This document shows positions 35,868-48,138 of a DNA stretch of 64,000 bases, in pieces; within the stretch, counting starts at the first letter, position 1, and each line of letters begins with the position of its first letter. The position numbers and the translations under genes are program-made. The stretch comes from Gaeumannomyces sp. JS-464 (Eukaryota; Ascomycota; Sordariomycetes; Magnaporthales; Magnaporthaceae), in the NCBI GenBank assembly GCA_002197995.1, contig NGZR01000005.1, forward strand, positions 1,364,001 through 1,428,000. Direction: 5' to 3'. The notes beneath the pieces were generated by a model that saw nothing but the letters and a program-made list of their open reading frames with translations, was not told the origin of the DNA and did not search any database.

Positions 35868-38331
35868 TTGCGAGGTGGAGCGCGACGAGGGGGGAAGGAC
35901 GAGAGCGAGGTTCTCCTGTTGTGCAGCAGCGCGCTCACGGCGGCGCCGCCATTGGTGCTAGCGCTGGCGTGCGGGTTGGCGGTGCTGCTGGTGCTGCTGG
36001 CGCTGGCTACTCGGGCGGAGGCCATTGATGGTTCGGCGCCAATTGCCGGCGTCGCCTTGTGTCAAGCTCAGTCGCAAAGGCAAAGTATGCACGGTACTGT
36101 GTATGTGGCAGCGTGGCTGAAGGGTCCGCCGCCCAGCGACGACGGTCAAACAGGGAGCGACGGATGGCCGTTTCGTTTTGCCAGGTGGCTGCCCCTCGGC
36201 CAGGAGCGAGGGCCAAAGCGCGAGGCTGGAGGGTGTTTGGAGGGAGGAGGTGGCGGTTCAGGAGAAGCAAAGGACAAGCCAGCAGCCAGAGGGCCTCCCC
36301 CTTTTGGGCGGATCCGCCACGGGCGTCGACCGATCACGCAGTCGAGGGAGCGGCGGTCATCCGATGGCTAAACAGCCGAATGCGTCTGCGCATGTGTCCG
36401 CAGGGTAAGCACGCAGAGGGCAGAGGCCCGGGATGCTGATAGAGTTCAGAGTTCGGGGCGGGCGAAGGCGAGCTGGATCCGAGATCCGAGATCCGGGGAA
36501 GTACAGAGGAGGTACACGAGGGCTGGCGTTTGCTGGAAGAGCCGCCGCTCAGGAGCTGTGCTGCACTGCAACTGCAACGGAAGGGCGTGTGCGCAGGTTA
36601 CCGACCAACGGGCACCAGACAGGTTACCAAACCAAGGTCCAGGTCCAGAGCGTCGGGATGGCGGTGCCCTAGGCGAGACGGGCTGGTCTGGGGTCGTGGG
36701 TTGATAGGTTCGATGGCCGCTCAATACGTCAAGCAGCGGAGGAGCTACCGTCTATCGGCGGCAGCCACTGGCCAATTTGACGTCTCACTGCCGCAGCACT
36801 CGAGGCACGGCTGGGAGCTGGAGCCGCACGGGATCGGGTAATCGCAGGCACGGGCCTGAATTTACGGGCCCCTGCTCGCAGGACCTGCAGTTTCTTTTTT
36901 AATTGCCGCGTCCGGCTTATTTGCCATTCACGCCTTTGCGCCGTTCCCTTCGCATTCGGCTGCAGGTTGGCAGGCTGTCTGTGTCTGGCTCCATCCCATC
37001 CGTCCGTGCAACCTAAAAGAGAGCCAGACGCTCGATATATTAAAACCAGTATCGACCGAGCATCGTCTCGTCAGGGGCACTCGTCCACTCGCAGCGGTCA
37101 GGACAGGCCACGAGTTCGACCGAGGAAACCCCAGGGACCACGCTCCCCTCCCCTCCCTTCCCTCACCTGCCTCTCCTCCGGCGCACTCTGCGAATGCCCC
37201 GACGTTGCGCTGGAACCGGGGCCAGCGCACGGGACTCCCGCGGCCCGAGACCGATAAAGTCTTCCTCCAACACCGTCAAGACCCCTTTTTTACCCTCGTG
37301 ATGTGTGTTGTGTTTGGCGTCTTTTGTCCTGTTTTCCATTCGGAAAAATCCCAAATTCACCCAAGACAGCCGACGGTTAGTGAAACACGCGTGGGCCGTT
37401 GCCCATTCTCCTTCGAGCTCCAGCGTCTTGCATGCGACAGGCGGCGCTTGCACCTCTCCTTGGACCCCCAATTCCAGTCCCCTTGTCCCTGGCAGATGTG
37501 AGGGCAACAGATCCCCTTGCGTCCATCCTCGTGCCGTTTGGCGCCAGACCGACTTGGACCCCTGCGCAAGTGGACCCGCCCCGCCCCCGTTATTGGCACC
37601 CAACGACAAGCCACAAAACGGATCGGGCAGCCACAGGTGCAATCTTATCTGTCCGTCACACAAGCCACCCGACACGTCCAGGGGTTTCCCCACTCGTCTG
37701 GGGACGATGGTTGTCTGGTCAATGTTTACTTTCCAAGTCGCATCCGAGATCTCCTTCTCCCCTGGCAGGGCATGATCTCATCAGTCGGGTAGCAGAGCAT
37801 CAATCCAGCACAAATAATTTGTGGCGAAAGCATCCTTTCCCAACTGATCGCGCTTAGACAGTCTTCCTACTTATTCTTTCCCACGCGAAATTGCGAGTGT
37901 CTGTTCTGGGCTTGTCGGCTTCGGACGCCGCCTGCAGTTAAATCGGCGAGGTTGGCAAACCAACCGCCTGCACGTCCCTAGACCTAGGCCAAGAAAAGAT
38001 CCCTCCACCGACAAAACATGGTATGTGAAAAGCCGGGAAACCGGTCCTCCAGCTGTAATCCCCACCAGGTCGCATTTGGGATACGTAGTCGGGGGAATAC
38101 CTTAGCTGCAACAAGGCATCTTGCGAGTGATCAAATGAGCAAGCATACAGCTCTGCGTCGAAACATACCAGGCCAGGCCCTTGCTGACGGACAGGACAAC
38201 CGTAGGCTGCTACACCATCCTCAACATTCAGGCCATCCTTTGGCGGCGGCGGATCGACACGAAACTCGCCCTTCAGACGTCCAGAATCCCCAGCGTCTCC
38301 GTCTCCTCTCCGACAGCAGCACACCACACCC
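35868..38331. other. 2.5 kb divergent intergenic region
   Basis: Upstream DNA of the Afi1/MesA gene (left) and of the myosin light chain gene (right). It has a short triple repeat of GATCCGA near 36477-36496. No credible gene; the open frames are shadows without motifs. Confidence 0.5.
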
Positions 38332-39159
38332 ATGACGTCGCCGTCCCGACTCGGGACAACACCGTCGGCCGCCGTCGCGGGAGCCAGGTTCTCTTACCAG
38401 TCCACGGCCACCCTCGCCACTGGAGGCCATCTGAGCAGCCCTTTTACCCCCAAGAGCCGGAGCAGCGGCGGCGGCGACTCGGTGACCACACCGACCAACG
38501 CGCGGCCAAACCTGAAAAGCGTGGCACCCAGGACAATGAGCAGCAACACGGCCATGTCGCAGCTGCCGCCCTCCCAGATGCGCATGCTGAGGGAGGGTTT
38601 CCAGATCCTGGACAGGGACAGCGACGGGACAGTCGGGCGGGAGGATGTAGCAGACATGCTCAACCAGCTGGGTATGTATCAACTTGGCCCTAAAACGGAG
38701 ACGGCGAATCTGACATGAGCTTTCACAACCACACAGGTCTTCCAGCAAACCCATCCGACGTTTCCGCCTTCTTCCCCCCCGGGGACGTCCTCGAGCATGT
38801 CGCTGGCCGTGTTCCTCAGCTCGCTCTCGGCGGTGCTGGCGGCAATGTCGCCGAGTGCGGAGCTGCTTTCGGCCTTCTCGGCCTTTGACGACGACGACAG
38901 CGGGCAAGTGGACCTGGCAGAGCTGCGGGACGCCCTGCTGAACACGGCACCCGAGCCCGGCGAGCGGCCCCTGACCGAGGACGAGATCGACCGCGTCATG
39001 GAAGGCTTCACAGGCAGGCGGGCCTTCAGCAAGAACAACAGCCGGCCCGGGGGCTTGTCCAAGCGTGGCGAGGTCTTTAGGTACCAGGACTTTGTGCACT
39101 CCATAGTGGGGGGCAACGGGAATCCCGAGGCGGCTGCTTCGGAGGAGGACTCATCTTGA
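38332..39159 (+). CDS. myosin regulatory light chain-like EF-hand protein
   Basis: A calmodulin-family light chain that should bind the IQ region of a myosin heavy chain, with roles in cytokinesis and polarised growth. Exons are 38332-38671 and 38737-39159 (GTATGT to CACAG), about 253 residues. The first 80 residues are a Ser/Thr/Pro-rich extension, longer than usual. EF-hand 1 is FQILDRDSDGTVGRED, with the loop ending in Asp, as in regulatory light chains. A later loop, FDDDDSGQVDLAELRD, keeps Asp-1, Asp-3, Ser-5 and Glu-12 and should bind calcium. One base is extra in the C7G4 run at 38774-38784: exon 2 starts LPANPSDVSAFFPP and resumes at SMSLAVFLSSL in the next frame. The total length leaves one base over, consistent with this. 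Confidence 0.88.
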
Positions 39160-41832
39160 CGGAGGGAGGGGAGGCTGCTTGATAGGGAGCACGGATGTTT
39201 GATAGGCGGGAATATAAATGGGGGTGGCGGGCAAAGGCTACGGTGGCAGTGATGCAGCGCTGGGTTGCTGTTTGCGACGCTGTAGTGATTGGCCGGTCCA
39301 CCAAATGGGACGCGCTGCAGTGTTCTGCAGTTTTTCGGGTTATCAAACGAGGTGGCGGGTAATGGCGGGGTCACCCAGTGTTTTCTTCATGTCATATTTT
39401 GTACAGATTTTGTTTGTGTGGTTTTGGTTCGGCGTTTGGGGGAGGGCGTGGCAGTGGGCACTAGAAAGCCGACCATTCAGGGCTTGGATACGAGACCCAA
39501 CAAGGGGCGGTTGGGGCCAAGACAAATAAAGCAAACGGCCAGACTCGCCAAATCATCCATCCTCGGAACTCCTTCCGAAGCGTCACCCCAATATCCGTCT
39601 AGGTTAGTACGCGGTACGTCGTAGGCGGTAAGTGCCTGCGTTTGTGTTTGTGTGACCATGGTTTTTGCGATATGGGATATGGCCCCGGGGGTTAGATGGG
39701 TGGTGAAACAGGACCCCTTGGGATCGGCAAAGAAATCCTGTCACGATGCACGACTGCCGGAGGCGACTTGGCAACCCTGTCGAGCCCATCCAGCTTGATC
39801 TATCTTGGAAGGAGGAAGGAAAAAAAAAGAAAGAAAAAACGGGCGGGCGGTAACGGTTTCTGGTCGCTTGTTGGGGCGTGGGTGTGCCGAGCCACAGCGC
39901 GCTCTGGTAGGTTGGTGGTGGTGTGTGTCGGGAGCGGGACGGACGGGAGGCTTTTTTTTCTGCCAGCCGTCCGATTGTCGGTGGAGCCAGGATGCCTGAT
40001 GCCTGCTGCATGGATGCAGCTGCTTGTTGATCCCAGCCCGTCCATATTCAGAGCAGCGCTCAATTCCATCGTGACTGGAGCCTGTTCCATTGGTCGACCC
40101 ACAGAAGCTTCGAGAATCCAGTCAAGTCGGCCGTCGGCCTCCACCTACTGCTGCGCTCCCACGCTGCGCCGACGGAAGCGCACCGCACAATTTACACATG
40201 GTGCTGTTGTTCGTTTTCGCAGCGCTTGCTGGCTGTGTGCTGTGCTGACGCTGTGCTCGGTCGGGTGTCAAGAAACCGTCCCCCTCGCTCCGTCCATCTC
40301 CCACCAGTTAGGCTTGCTAGGGCACCCGGGGCCCTTCGCGGTGCCGGCTCTGTTCCCCGCCTACCTAGCCATCCGTCAAATACATAAAGGTACAGGTACT
40401 TCGCACACGAGGGGAGGTGTGGGTTGGCCGATGGAGCCCACCACGGTCCCAAGCCCGGGCTCGTCTTTCCGAGCCGTGCGCACCGAAGGGGAGCTAGCTA
40501 GGTCATCACCTTCAGGGCCTGTCACCAGTCACTCTGTCCAGAGAGCCCCAGCGTTCTCGGACGGAACGGGAAAAGGCAATAGACGAGGGCTCGACGGTGG
40601 CCACGTGCGCTCCAACCCTTCGGGGTCGGATTGTCCTCGTCGTCGTTGCCGCGGCCGCGCCTGTTGCGGGCAGCCAATGTCTATGTTTGTTTACTGCGGG
40701 CTCCTGCAACGCAGAGAGGGCGCATGGTGATTTGTCCCTGTGCTGAAAAGGAGGAGGCTAGGTTGCATCAAGAGCTGGGCGTCAATCTTCCGCGACTGGC
40801 CCAGCCAGTCAAGAGAGTAAACAGAAAGCGCACATCACTCTATGCTCTCCCTCTCTTCTCTTTTTTTCCATGAGGTTGGGGCTGGCAACGGAGCCACCAA
40901 ACCATGCCTGGTACCTTCAGCAACAACCCCTGTAGGCGTGTTAGCTAGCGTAATGGCAATGGTGGCGGGGAGTCGAAAGTGGGGGATGACATGCGCGGTA
41001 GCCGTGACTCTCGGGCTGCTGCCAATGTACGCAGGTCCACATGTCCCCGGTACAAAAAAATTTCGATGGGTCGGGGGGTTAATGGGATCGTCGGACGTCC
41101 TGTGTGGGAGAGGAGCCGGCGGAGGAGCAGCGAGTGAGCGAGGAAGAGAGAGCAGCCTGGTCCCCTGTGACGAATTTGGGCTTGCACAGGCGAGCTGATA
41201 ATTTGCTGGCACCTAAAATAATTCCATTTTTCCATTTTTCCATTTTTCTCTTTTGACTGGAGGGCCTGCCGAAAAATTTCCCGTCCTCCTCGAGCCTTGC
41301 TTGTCCAGTGTGTTTGTGTCCTCCTTCTGTCGTGTTCGCTGTCCTTCTCTGGACCCCAGAAAAAGCAGAAAAAAGAAGTTTCTGTGCACCTCCATGCCTG
41401 CAGCATTCTTCAACCCAAAAGAGCCCACAGCACGCTCCCGCCTGATTCACTGCGGCCCAGCAGCAATTATCGCCTCGCAAATATTCCATCCGACCGCCAC
41501 ATCGTCCGACCGCCGCCAGGAGGAGGAGACCGGAAAATAAAACACATAAAATAGAAAGAAAAAGCCGCCCGTCCTATCCAGCACGCAGCACGTACAGAGC
41601 GACGACGGCCCTCTTGCTCGGCGCTTCAGTGCTGCCCCCCTCTTTGTCTGCCTTAATGCAGCTCTGAGTCCGGGCTGACCTTGCTGCTCGGCTCGGTGGC
41701 TACCTACCGCTACCACATCAGGTCCAACCGCTCGACTAACACGCGGGCGGGACGAGAAAAATTAACCCAAGGTCTTCAAGGGGTTCTAGCAAATTCCTCA
41801 GTGGCTGCTCCGTCCGGTCCGAACCACTCCAA
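39160..41832. other. 2.7 kb intergenic region, no gene seen
   Basis: Between two rightward genes. A 344-codon plus-strand frame (39696-40730) was considered and rejected. Near the right end is a short CCATTTTT tandem repeat and an A/T-rich upstream region of the J-TPR gene. Confidence 0.5.
41224..41247. repeat. CCATTTTT tandem repeat (3 units)
   Basis: Three perfect 8-bp units lie about 590 bp upstream of the J-TPR start codon. It could be slippage or part of the promoter. Confidence 0.85.
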
Positions 41833-42062
41833 ATGAAGTTTTTCGGCAAGAAAACGTCCAAGAAAACGCAGCCACTGGACAGCGGCGAAGAAGAGGACGA
41901 CTTCTCCCACTCGGAGCCTTCCTCGCCCGTAAAGGGCCCCTCCCGCGCTCACACAAAATCTCCCTCAAAACTCTCCGCCACCACCAAGTCGTCCGCCACC
42001 AAACTGCCCGCCGCACAAGCCGCCGCACCACCACCACCGCCACCACCGCCTGCGCAAAACCC

Positions 42063-42093
<31 letters not shown>

Positions 42094-44180
42094 AACAGCA
42101 ACAACAGCAACAGCAGCAGGCCGCGCCGCGCGACCAGAAGCCGCGCACTTCCCGCTCCTTTGGCCGGCACTCGACCGACCCGGGTTCCTCGAGGCGAGCC
42201 AAAAAGATTGACCCCGATACCCACCCGCTCAACCTGCCCCCCGAGCAGCGGAAGCGCTACTCGGCCATGTCCAACATGTCGGCCAACCGCGACTCCATGG
42301 ACCTCGACAAGGAGCCCATCAACGGGGCCACCCCGTCGCCCAAGCCCGCTGCTGCCCAGAAGCCCCAGCCTGCCCAACCTGCGGCTGCCTCAGCGTCCTC
42401 AGCAGCAGCCGCCGCCAGCCACACAAATGCGTCCCCGAACCCAAGGAGACCGTCCCTGTACCCCCTCCACACACGTCCCCGGCCCCGACGCCTGCGGACG
42501 AGGCTGAGGCTTTCAAGGCCGTTGGAAATAGGTTTTTCAAGGATAAGGAGTATCACCGTGCGATCGCTGAGTACACAAAGGGTATGTGTTGTGTTATCAT
42601 TTTTTTTTCCTTCTTGGGTTGCCATCTCGCAGCTTCACGACGGGTCAGCCCGCAAAGACCCCACCAGACGCAATACTGATTCCAACTCTCCGAACCACAG
42701 CCGTCAACCTGGTTCCCGACTCTCCAGTCTTTCTGAGCAATCGGGCTGCTGCCTACATATTGGCGGGAAAGCATGAGGATGCGTTAGAGGATTGCAAGCG
42801 GTCTATCGAATTGGACCCAGGAAACCCAAAGACCCTTCTCCGGTTAGCTCGCATTTACACAAACCTGGGCCAGCCTGAAGATGCTATGGCAACCTTCAGC
42901 CGCATCCGGCCCACCCCTTCGGCCAAGGACACGGCCCCCGCCCGTGAGATGCTGCAGCACGTCAGGTCGGCTCAGGACGCTCTCAGGAGCGGCGCGAGCT
43001 CCATGGTGCTCCGCGCCCTCGACATGGCCGAGCGGCATCTGGGCATCGGCGCCCTTAAGCCTCGCAAGTGGCAGCTCATGCGTGGCGAGGCACTGCTCAA
43101 GATGGGCGATGTCAACTCGCTCGGCGAGGTGCAGAACGTGGCCATGTCGCTCCTGCGGGGCAACAACCAGGACCCCGAGGCCCTTGTACTCCGTGGTCGG
43201 GCCCTGTACTCGCAGGGTGAGAACGATAAGGCCGTCCAGCACTTCCGCAAGGCTGTCAGTCTCGACCCGGACTTCAAGGATGCCGTCAAGTGGCTCAGGG
43301 TAGTCCAGAGGCTCGACCGGATGAAGGAGGAGGGCAACATCGAGTACAAGAGCGGCCGGTGGCAGAATGCCGTCGACAAGTACACGGCCGCCCTCGACGT
43401 CGACCCCTTCAACAAGGGCACCAACTCCAAGATCCTGCAGAACCGGGCTCTGGCGTTCACCAAGCTGCGGATGCACGACCAGGCCATCGCCGACTGCGAG
43501 AAGGCCCTGGCCCTGGACCCCAGCTACATCAAGGCTCGCAAAACCAAGGCCAACGCCCTCGGGCTGGCCGACAGGTGGGAGGACGCTGTCCGGGAGTGGA
43601 AGGCGCTCTCGGAGCTGGACCCGGAGGACCGGAGCATGAGGCACGAGCTGAGGAAGGCCGAGATGGAACTTAAGAAGAGCCAGCGCAAGGATTACTACAA
43701 GATCCTCGGCGTGACCAAGGATGCCGACGACAAAGAAATCAAGAAGGCCTACCGGAAGCTCGCCGTCATCCACCACCCGGACAAGAACCCGGGCGACGAG
43801 GCGGCCGAGGCGCGATTCAAGGATATTGGCGAGGCATACGAGACCTTGAGCGACCCTCAGTAAGTTTTGGTCTCGCTGGCGACAGGACTACCGACCTCAA
43901 ACAAAAGTTCCAATTTAACTAACCGGCATCTGTGAAACAGGAAGCGGGCCCGGTACGACAGCGGCGACGATTTAGTCGACCCTTCGGACATGTTTGGCGG
44001 CGGCGGCATGCACGGCGGCATCGACCCGGAGGTACTCTTTAGCATGATGGGCAACAGCGGCGCTTTCGGTGGCGGTGGCGGGGGTGGTGGCTTCCCCGGC
44101 GGCGCAAGCTTCAATTTCAACGCCGGGGAGCAGGCGGTCCCCGCCAGCGCGGGTACCCCGGTGGTTTCCAATACTCTTGA
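41833..44180 (+). CDS. TPR and J-domain co-chaperone (DNAJC7/Tpr2 type)
   Basis: A cytosolic co-chaperone that passes substrates between Hsp70 and Hsp90. Exons are 41833-42581, 42701-43859 and 43941-44180, about 716 residues. The disordered N-terminus carries a poly-Gln tract from CAG/CAA codons (about 42063-42120). TPR motifs start at [19 protein letters not shown], continue through [19 protein letters not shown] and end near [15 protein letters not shown]. The J domain follows: [20 protein letters not shown] with HPDKN (His-Pro-Asp triad), then a Gly-rich segment ending GYPGGFQYS. Single bases are missing near 42060 (before poly-Gln), near 42410, and in the GGGG at 44124-44127. After the last correction the stop is TGA 44178-44180. 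Coding-like sequence continues beyond it. Sec63, another J protein, lies next. Confidence 0.9.
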
Positions 44181-44616
44181 CAACCCAGGCATGACGAAGC
44201 TGACGATGGAGACGACAGCTCTGATTCTGGTGCCTCATCCCGTTCCGAGGGAGAGGCCAGGGGCACCCGGGGCTGCGGTCCGTATTTTGACTCGGAGGGC
44301 GAGAGCTTCCATCACGGGTCGGCCCATGGGCATGCGGCCCAAGACCAGGCAGAGGGTGGGTGGGAGGAGGAGGACCTGTGCGCAGCCGAGACACGCGGGA
44401 ACAAAGGCAGCTTCGCGGCCGCCGGGAACCGCTACGAGCGGAAGCCTGGCCCGGATCCGAAAGGCCTGGCCCTGGCTTCTCGGCGCCGCCGTGCTCCTCC
44501 CGCCCAATCTTGTTGGTTTTATAATGTTGGCGTGTGGTGTCATGTATGTCTTGAGCGTGGCCGCGGCTAGATTCGCCGTGGACCGAGACCGTCGTCGCAC
44601 GGGGGACTCTCATTGA
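44181..44616 (+). other. coding-like tail after the J-TPR stop
   Basis: After TGA 44178-44180 the same frame stays open to about 44570 and reads acidic protein-like sequence (HDEADDGDDSSDSGASS). From about 44450 the neighbouring frame reads a hydrophobic tail (WPWLLGAAVLLPPNLVGF and MLACGVMYVLSVAAA) up to TGA 44616. One more single-base error would join the two parts. There is no in-frame ATG. It may be an extension reached by stop readthrough or splicing, part of another gene, or GC-rich 3' UTR that happens to be open. Confidence 0.35.
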
Positions 44617-45877
44617 AGGAAAAGGACCCGGTCTTTTTGTTTCCTCCTCCATTTTTTTCGCGGTTTCGCAAGCCGGGACGCACAGATTGGCGCGCGCGTC
44701 ATCCCGCCCTAATTTCTGCTTCTTGTTCCTGTTTTCTAGAAAGATGTGGCACGTGAGAGAGGGAACACAACTCATCGTCACCGATAGACAGCACATTTTC
44801 TTTTTATTCCTTCCGTCTCTTTCCTCGTCTTCTCCCCTGCTCCTTCCTCTTCACGCTTCCCATGTCTTCTTTCTCGCTTTCATGAATGGTCTCATCAACA
44901 CAATATCGGGCGTTGGCAAGGAAAGGGGGAGACTCGGCTGTGTGGCTTTTCTTGCAACGATCCTTGGGAACCGGCTTCATTCTTCTCACGTGTCATAATT
45001 TCCTACCTAGTTAGATGTTGAAAGTCGGTTGTGGCGGTGGACGACACTCGGCATTTCTGGAATAAGCACAAAAATGCCGCCGGTTTCTGGACTTTTCGCC
45101 ATGGCCTGTGATCTCTCTGGCGAGGTTATTTTGTGACTCGCCCTCTCGCCTAGCTTAGACTCCAGAGTATCAAGCCTACAACAGGTACATTGGCTGCACG
45201 GCTGCCATCCCGTGAACGCCGACGACCAGAACCACCCTAATTTTCCTGGCTCTAGTTGAACACCGTGGTAAACTTGCCATGTCAGAATGCTTCATTTCGA
45301 CACTGAAAGTGAGACAGCTCGCTGTGTGCACACAGCCACATCCAGCTGAAATGCATGTATAAATAAATCAGCGACCGAGCCACAGCCTGTCGCACACTGT
45401 GTCGTCGTTTGAACAGCGTGGTCCCACACAGTTCTCGAAACAAGCCTGTGTCCTTTGCGGAGACGGAGTCAGCGTCTCCACCCATCTTGGTACCGTTTGT
45501 GTCACCCCTGCCAAATTTTTGGGAGGCCACGGTGGACGATTCCGAGTTTGGGTTTGCGCTGGCTGAAAGCGCCAGGAACGTTCATCATTTGGACGGCTAC
45601 ATATGCACCAACCTCTCTCACACTTCAACTCTCACCCAGACTTCCGAGTAATCTTACAACATCTGGACAACACTACAACTCGCGGGCCTGAGTGCGCATT
45701 GCTACATATCACCGCACGCACTCGTCCTTTGTTCTCCTCGCTTTCAAGGCATCCCCGCGCAGGACACTTCCACCACGACTGCTGAGAGAGAAACCAGATC
45801 GCGCATCGTCGAGGCTTGCTTGGCAGCACCGTTGGCAGCGCCGCCGCTGAGGAGGCTCGCCGCGCCCGCTCAACAAG
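44617..45877. other. intergenic, Sec63 upstream region
   Basis: No gene was seen. TATAAATA lies at 45358-45365, about 510 bp before the Sec63 start, and could be its core promoter with a long leader. Confidence 0.5.
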
Positions 45878-48138
45878 ATGAGCAGCGACTACTCGTACGA
45901 CGAGGAGGGCCACCTCTGGCCCTTCTTCGTCTTCACCCTCACCACCATCGTCACGCTGCCCCTCACATACGTGCTCGTCAACCGGACGCGGGACCCGGCG
46001 GCCTCCTTCCCCCGCATCAAGACCGACTACTCGCCAAAGCACGGCGACCTCGTCAAGGCCGCCAAGTCGACCGAGAAGCGGCGCCACCGCAAGCTCGGTC
46101 TGGCCTTCTTTGTCATTGCCGGCTGGGCCATCATGGGCTACATGCTCTACCTCATTAGCATCACCGAGGCGCCTACCAACAAGCTGTGGAACCCCTACGA
46201 CATCCTGGGTCTCTCCGAGGTACGCGCCTTCCCACCTTGTTTCTAGTATACTATGTACCCTGTACCACTGTTCTAACTCTCTTCCTCCGCAGACCGCCTC
46301 CGAGAAAGTTATCAAGAAGACGTACAAGGACCTGTCGCGCAGACTACACCCCGACAAGGTCAAGCCCGACCCCGCCAAGAATGAGACGATGGAGTCGTTG
46401 AACGACAAGTACGTCGAGATCTCCAAGGCCTACCAGGCGCTCACGGACGATGATGTGAGGAACAACTACATCCAGTTCGGCCACCCCGACGGCAAGCAGG
46501 GCTTCAGCATCAACATCGCCCTCCCCAAGGTCATCGTCTCGGACGGCAACGGCAAGTATGTCATCCTCGTCTACTTCATGCTCTTCGGCATCATGCTCCC
46601 GTACCTGGTCGGGTCTTGGTGGTACGGAACCCAGAAGCAATCCAAGGAGGGTCCTCTCATGGAGAGCGCGAACCGGCTGTTCATCGAGTATGAGGACGAC
46701 ATCGACGAGGGGGCCGTCGTCTCTGCCCTGAGCACCGGCAAGGAGTTCGAGGAGATCTTCAAGGGCAACAAGGCCGACTCTGGTCTGGCGAAAATTGAGT
46801 CCAGGATCACCGCCGCCGGTGAGAATTCACCTTTTGCCGCTGGCATGTCTTTAAAGGAGAAGGAGAAGCTGGAGGATCTCGAGAACGGCGTCAGGCGCAA
46901 GGTGCTATCCCTCCTGTGGGCCTACCTGGGCCGCATCGAGCTCGACGACCAGACGCTCACTAAGGCCAAGCTCGAAGTTGGCCCCATCGCGCACTCCCTT
47001 ACCAAGTCTTTCACCGCTATCGCCCTCGCATATGGCAACACCGCACCGATATTGTCGTCTTACTACGCCAGCCAGATCCTCATCCAGGCCATCCCTCCCA
47101 AGTCGTCGCCGCTCCTGCAGCTGCCCAACTTCAGCCCGGCCATTGTCAAGGCCATTGAGGGTGACTCCAAGGTCCGCACCAGCGTCCAGAGGTTCATGGA
47201 CCAGCCGGATGCCAAGCGCCGCAGCCTCACTGTCGGCAAGGGCCTCCTGACCGAGGCCGAGTACAAGACTGCAGTCGACGTGGCCAAGCAGCTTCCTTAC
47301 TTCCGTGTTGCCAAGGCCTTCTTCAAGGTTACCGGCGAGAGGTTTATCATCCCGTCCTCGCTCGTTACCCTGGTTGTCAAGGGCCGCTTCGTGCCGCCCG
47401 GAAGCGAAAACGTGCCGGCTATCAAGGAATTCGACCTAGAGGATGTTGACCCGGCCGAGGACGATCTGGACGCAATCCTAGGCCGCAAGAAGAGGCAAGT
47501 TGGCAAGGACGAGAAGGGCAAGCCCATATTCGAGCTTGTTGATGACAAGCCCATTATGCCTCCCCTGGTTTTTGCACCCTACTTTGCGCGCGACTACTCC
47601 CCGCGCTGGCACGTCTTCCTCACCGACTCCAAGCAGGGCAAGATGGCTGTGCCGCCTTTCACTTTTGCTCAGTTTGACCGCCCCATCTTCAAGGAGGACG
47701 GCAAGACACCGACGTATGAGATGCAGACCCTCAAGGCTCAGTTCCAGGCACCGCCTCAGGCCGGTCACTACACATTCGTCATGCACGTCGTCTGTGACAG
47801 CTATGTCGGCTTCGACACTAAGATGGAGGTTACACTTGTGGTCGAGGAGGCCAGCAGGGCGGAGGAGATGTCTGACGATGACGATATCAGCGAGCCGGAT
47901 GAGGGTAAGTTCATGTCCCTTTTATTTGCGACTATCCCAACTGCGCTATTCGCATCGGTAACTAACTTTAGCTCCAGATTCCATCGCTGGTATCATGAAT
48001 GCGGCCAAGGGCAATGCTCCTCCTCCCCGCAGGAGAAAGAAGGACGAGTCCGACGAGGACTCGGACGAGGAGAGTGGTACAGAAGAAGAAGCCGACGATA
48101 CAAGCGACACCAACACTGATACTGAAGATGAGTCGTGA
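45878..48138 (+). CDS. SEC63: ER translocation protein Sec63
   Basis: Subunit of the Sec62/63 complex, which recruits the lumenal Hsp70 to the Sec61 channel for post-translational import into the ER. Exons are 45878-46219, 46293-47904 and 47972-48138, all in phase, giving 706 residues. The last acceptor could also be 6 nt later. Membrane segments lie at about residues 13-34, 74-97 and just after the J domain (ILVYFMLFGIMLPYLVGSWW). The lumenal J domain reads WNPYDILGLSE and RRLHPDKVKPD, with its HPD triad. Two Sec63/Brl regions follow (EKLEDLENGVRRKVLSLLWA onward). The tail is strongly acidic (DESDEDSDEESGTEEE), the Sec62-binding type. Introns have GTACGC and GTAAGT donors. The frame is intact. 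Confidence 0.96.

Noticed and set aside
39696..40730. 344-codon open frame on the plus strand
   Set aside because: Low-complexity, Arg/Ser/Gly-rich translation with no motif; GC-rich intergenic DNA opens such frames by chance.
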